From the NCBI RefSeq assembly GCF_013327855.1, contig NZ_JABUMX010000007.1:62001-126000 (forward strand): a stretch of 64,000 nt of DNA, written 5' to 3'. Origin of the DNA: Phyllobacterium pellucidum (GTDB taxonomy: Bacteria > Pseudomonadota > Alphaproteobacteria > Rhizobiales > Rhizobiaceae). The position numbers and the translations under genes were made by a program. This document shows, one piece after another, positions 63,554 through 64,000 of this stretch. The stretch's first letter is position 1. Every line of letters starts with the position of its first letter. Below the pieces are notes generated by a model. It ran no database searches. It saw nothing but the letters and a program-made list of their open reading frames with translations, and was not told the DNA's origin.

Positions 63554-64000
63554 GGCGCGTTCTCCAGGGATGAATGAAGGATCTCGCCGTCGTAGCGGCG
63601 CGGAACAGTGGATATGGCTGTCGAGGCGATACGCACACCGCATTTCAGGCTGTGCTCTAGCGTCTGGCCATCGGCTTGCGCTGCTATGAAAGCCGCATTG
63701 AACACGTCACCCGCGCCGATGGTATCGGCAACGGCAACCAGCGGCGCCGCGACCGAGACGAGCCTGTTGTCAGGATCGATCGCTAGCGCTCCATCGGGAC
63801 CACGCTTCACGACGACGGTCGCACCGACCGGCATAAGCGCCTTCAATGTCCGGGCCGCTTCAACGGGATCACCGCAATCGGCAAGTTGAGTTGTCTCGAC
63901 TTCGTTGAACAGCGCAAGCGTGCAGCGCGAGAGCCACCGGCGCGCCTTTTCACGATTTGCCTGCGTCCATCCTTCGATCGGCCAGCCGGTATCGAGCGCA
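63550..64000 (-). CDS. PfkB-family sugar kinase, cut by the window end
   Basis: C-terminal half of a ribokinase-like (PfkB) carbohydrate kinase; about 149 residues are visible and the start lies beyond the right edge. The frame reads FNEVETTQLADCGDP, then VVVKRGPDGAL, and the PfkB signature DTIGAGDVFNAAFIAA with the catalytic Asp of GAGD. Its stop overlaps the ABC ATPase start by four bases. It probably phosphorylates the sugar imported by that transporter; the sugar is not known. Confidence 0.88.
   Translation of the reverse strand, partial: ALDTGWPIEGWTQANREKARRWLSRCTLALFNEVETTQLADCGDPVEAARTLKALMPVGATVVVKRGPDGALAIDPDNRLVSVAAPLVAVADTIGAGDVFNAAFIAAQADGQTLEHSLKCGVRIASTAISTVPRRYDGEILHSSLENAP

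Overview
The window looks like part of a large repABC replicon (chromid or megaplasmid) of a Hyphomicrobiales (Rhizobiales) alphaproteobacterium, probably near Brucellaceae or Phyllobacteriaceae. The evidence is a complete repA-repB-repC cassette with its counter-transcribed RNA, a rhizobial-type flagellar cluster (flhA-fliR and small partners), a MaeB-type malic enzyme, and high-GC coding sequence throughout. Flagellar genes near repABC recall chromosome II of Brucella and Ochrobactrum. The exact genus is not determined.

Layout: (1) 1-4.1 kb holds the end of a PQQ-type sugar dehydrogenase, an orphan, a YCII protein divergent from a LysR regulator, and an SDR lacking the usual catalytic Tyr/Lys. 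(2) 4.3-13.3 kb is a tight five-gene minus-strand glycan operon. It has four glycosyltransferase genes, three of them fused to a second enzyme (clan GH-A hydrolase-like, Gfo/Idh/MocA oxidoreductase, UDP-galactopyranose mutase), plus one MDR dehydrogenase. (3) 13.6-20.7 kb holds a peptidase E, a DUF892 ferritin-like protein beside a large HPII-type catalase, a PhyH dioxygenase, a class III nucleotide cyclase with two C-terminal repeats, a serine-recombinase relic and an MFS transporter. (4) 21.4-30.4 kb is filled by two giant adjacent genes (1435 and 1553 aa) of unknown function. (5) 30.5-36.6 kb holds an NTF2-like protein, a DUF551-like protein and the flagellar export/rod genes, ending with a PilZ protein. 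(6) 36.8-45.9 kb holds malic enzyme, a PAS-PAS-GGDEF protein, a Fae homologue without the catalytic His, and an autotransporter split by a +1 frameshift. (7) 45.9-56.6 kb is a complete selenocysteine island: tRNA-Sec, selB, selA, fdhE, fdoI, fdoH, the UGA-containing fdoG with a visible SECIS-like hairpin, and divergent selD. (8) 56.6-60.3 kb is repC, ctRNA, repB and repA. (9) 60.3-64 kb holds an upstream control region, a three-repeat Cys-rich exported protein, a YbaN protein, and a sugar ABC ATPase overlapping a PfkB kinase cut by the window end.

How the parts fit: the selenocysteine island is self-contained, since the machinery (selA, selB, selC, selD) sits with its client, the respiratory formate dehydrogenase. 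The glycan operon could make a galactofuranose-containing surface polysaccharide. The two giants form a co-transcribed pair and are the least explained part of the window. No CRISPR array, intact insertion sequence or prophage was seen.
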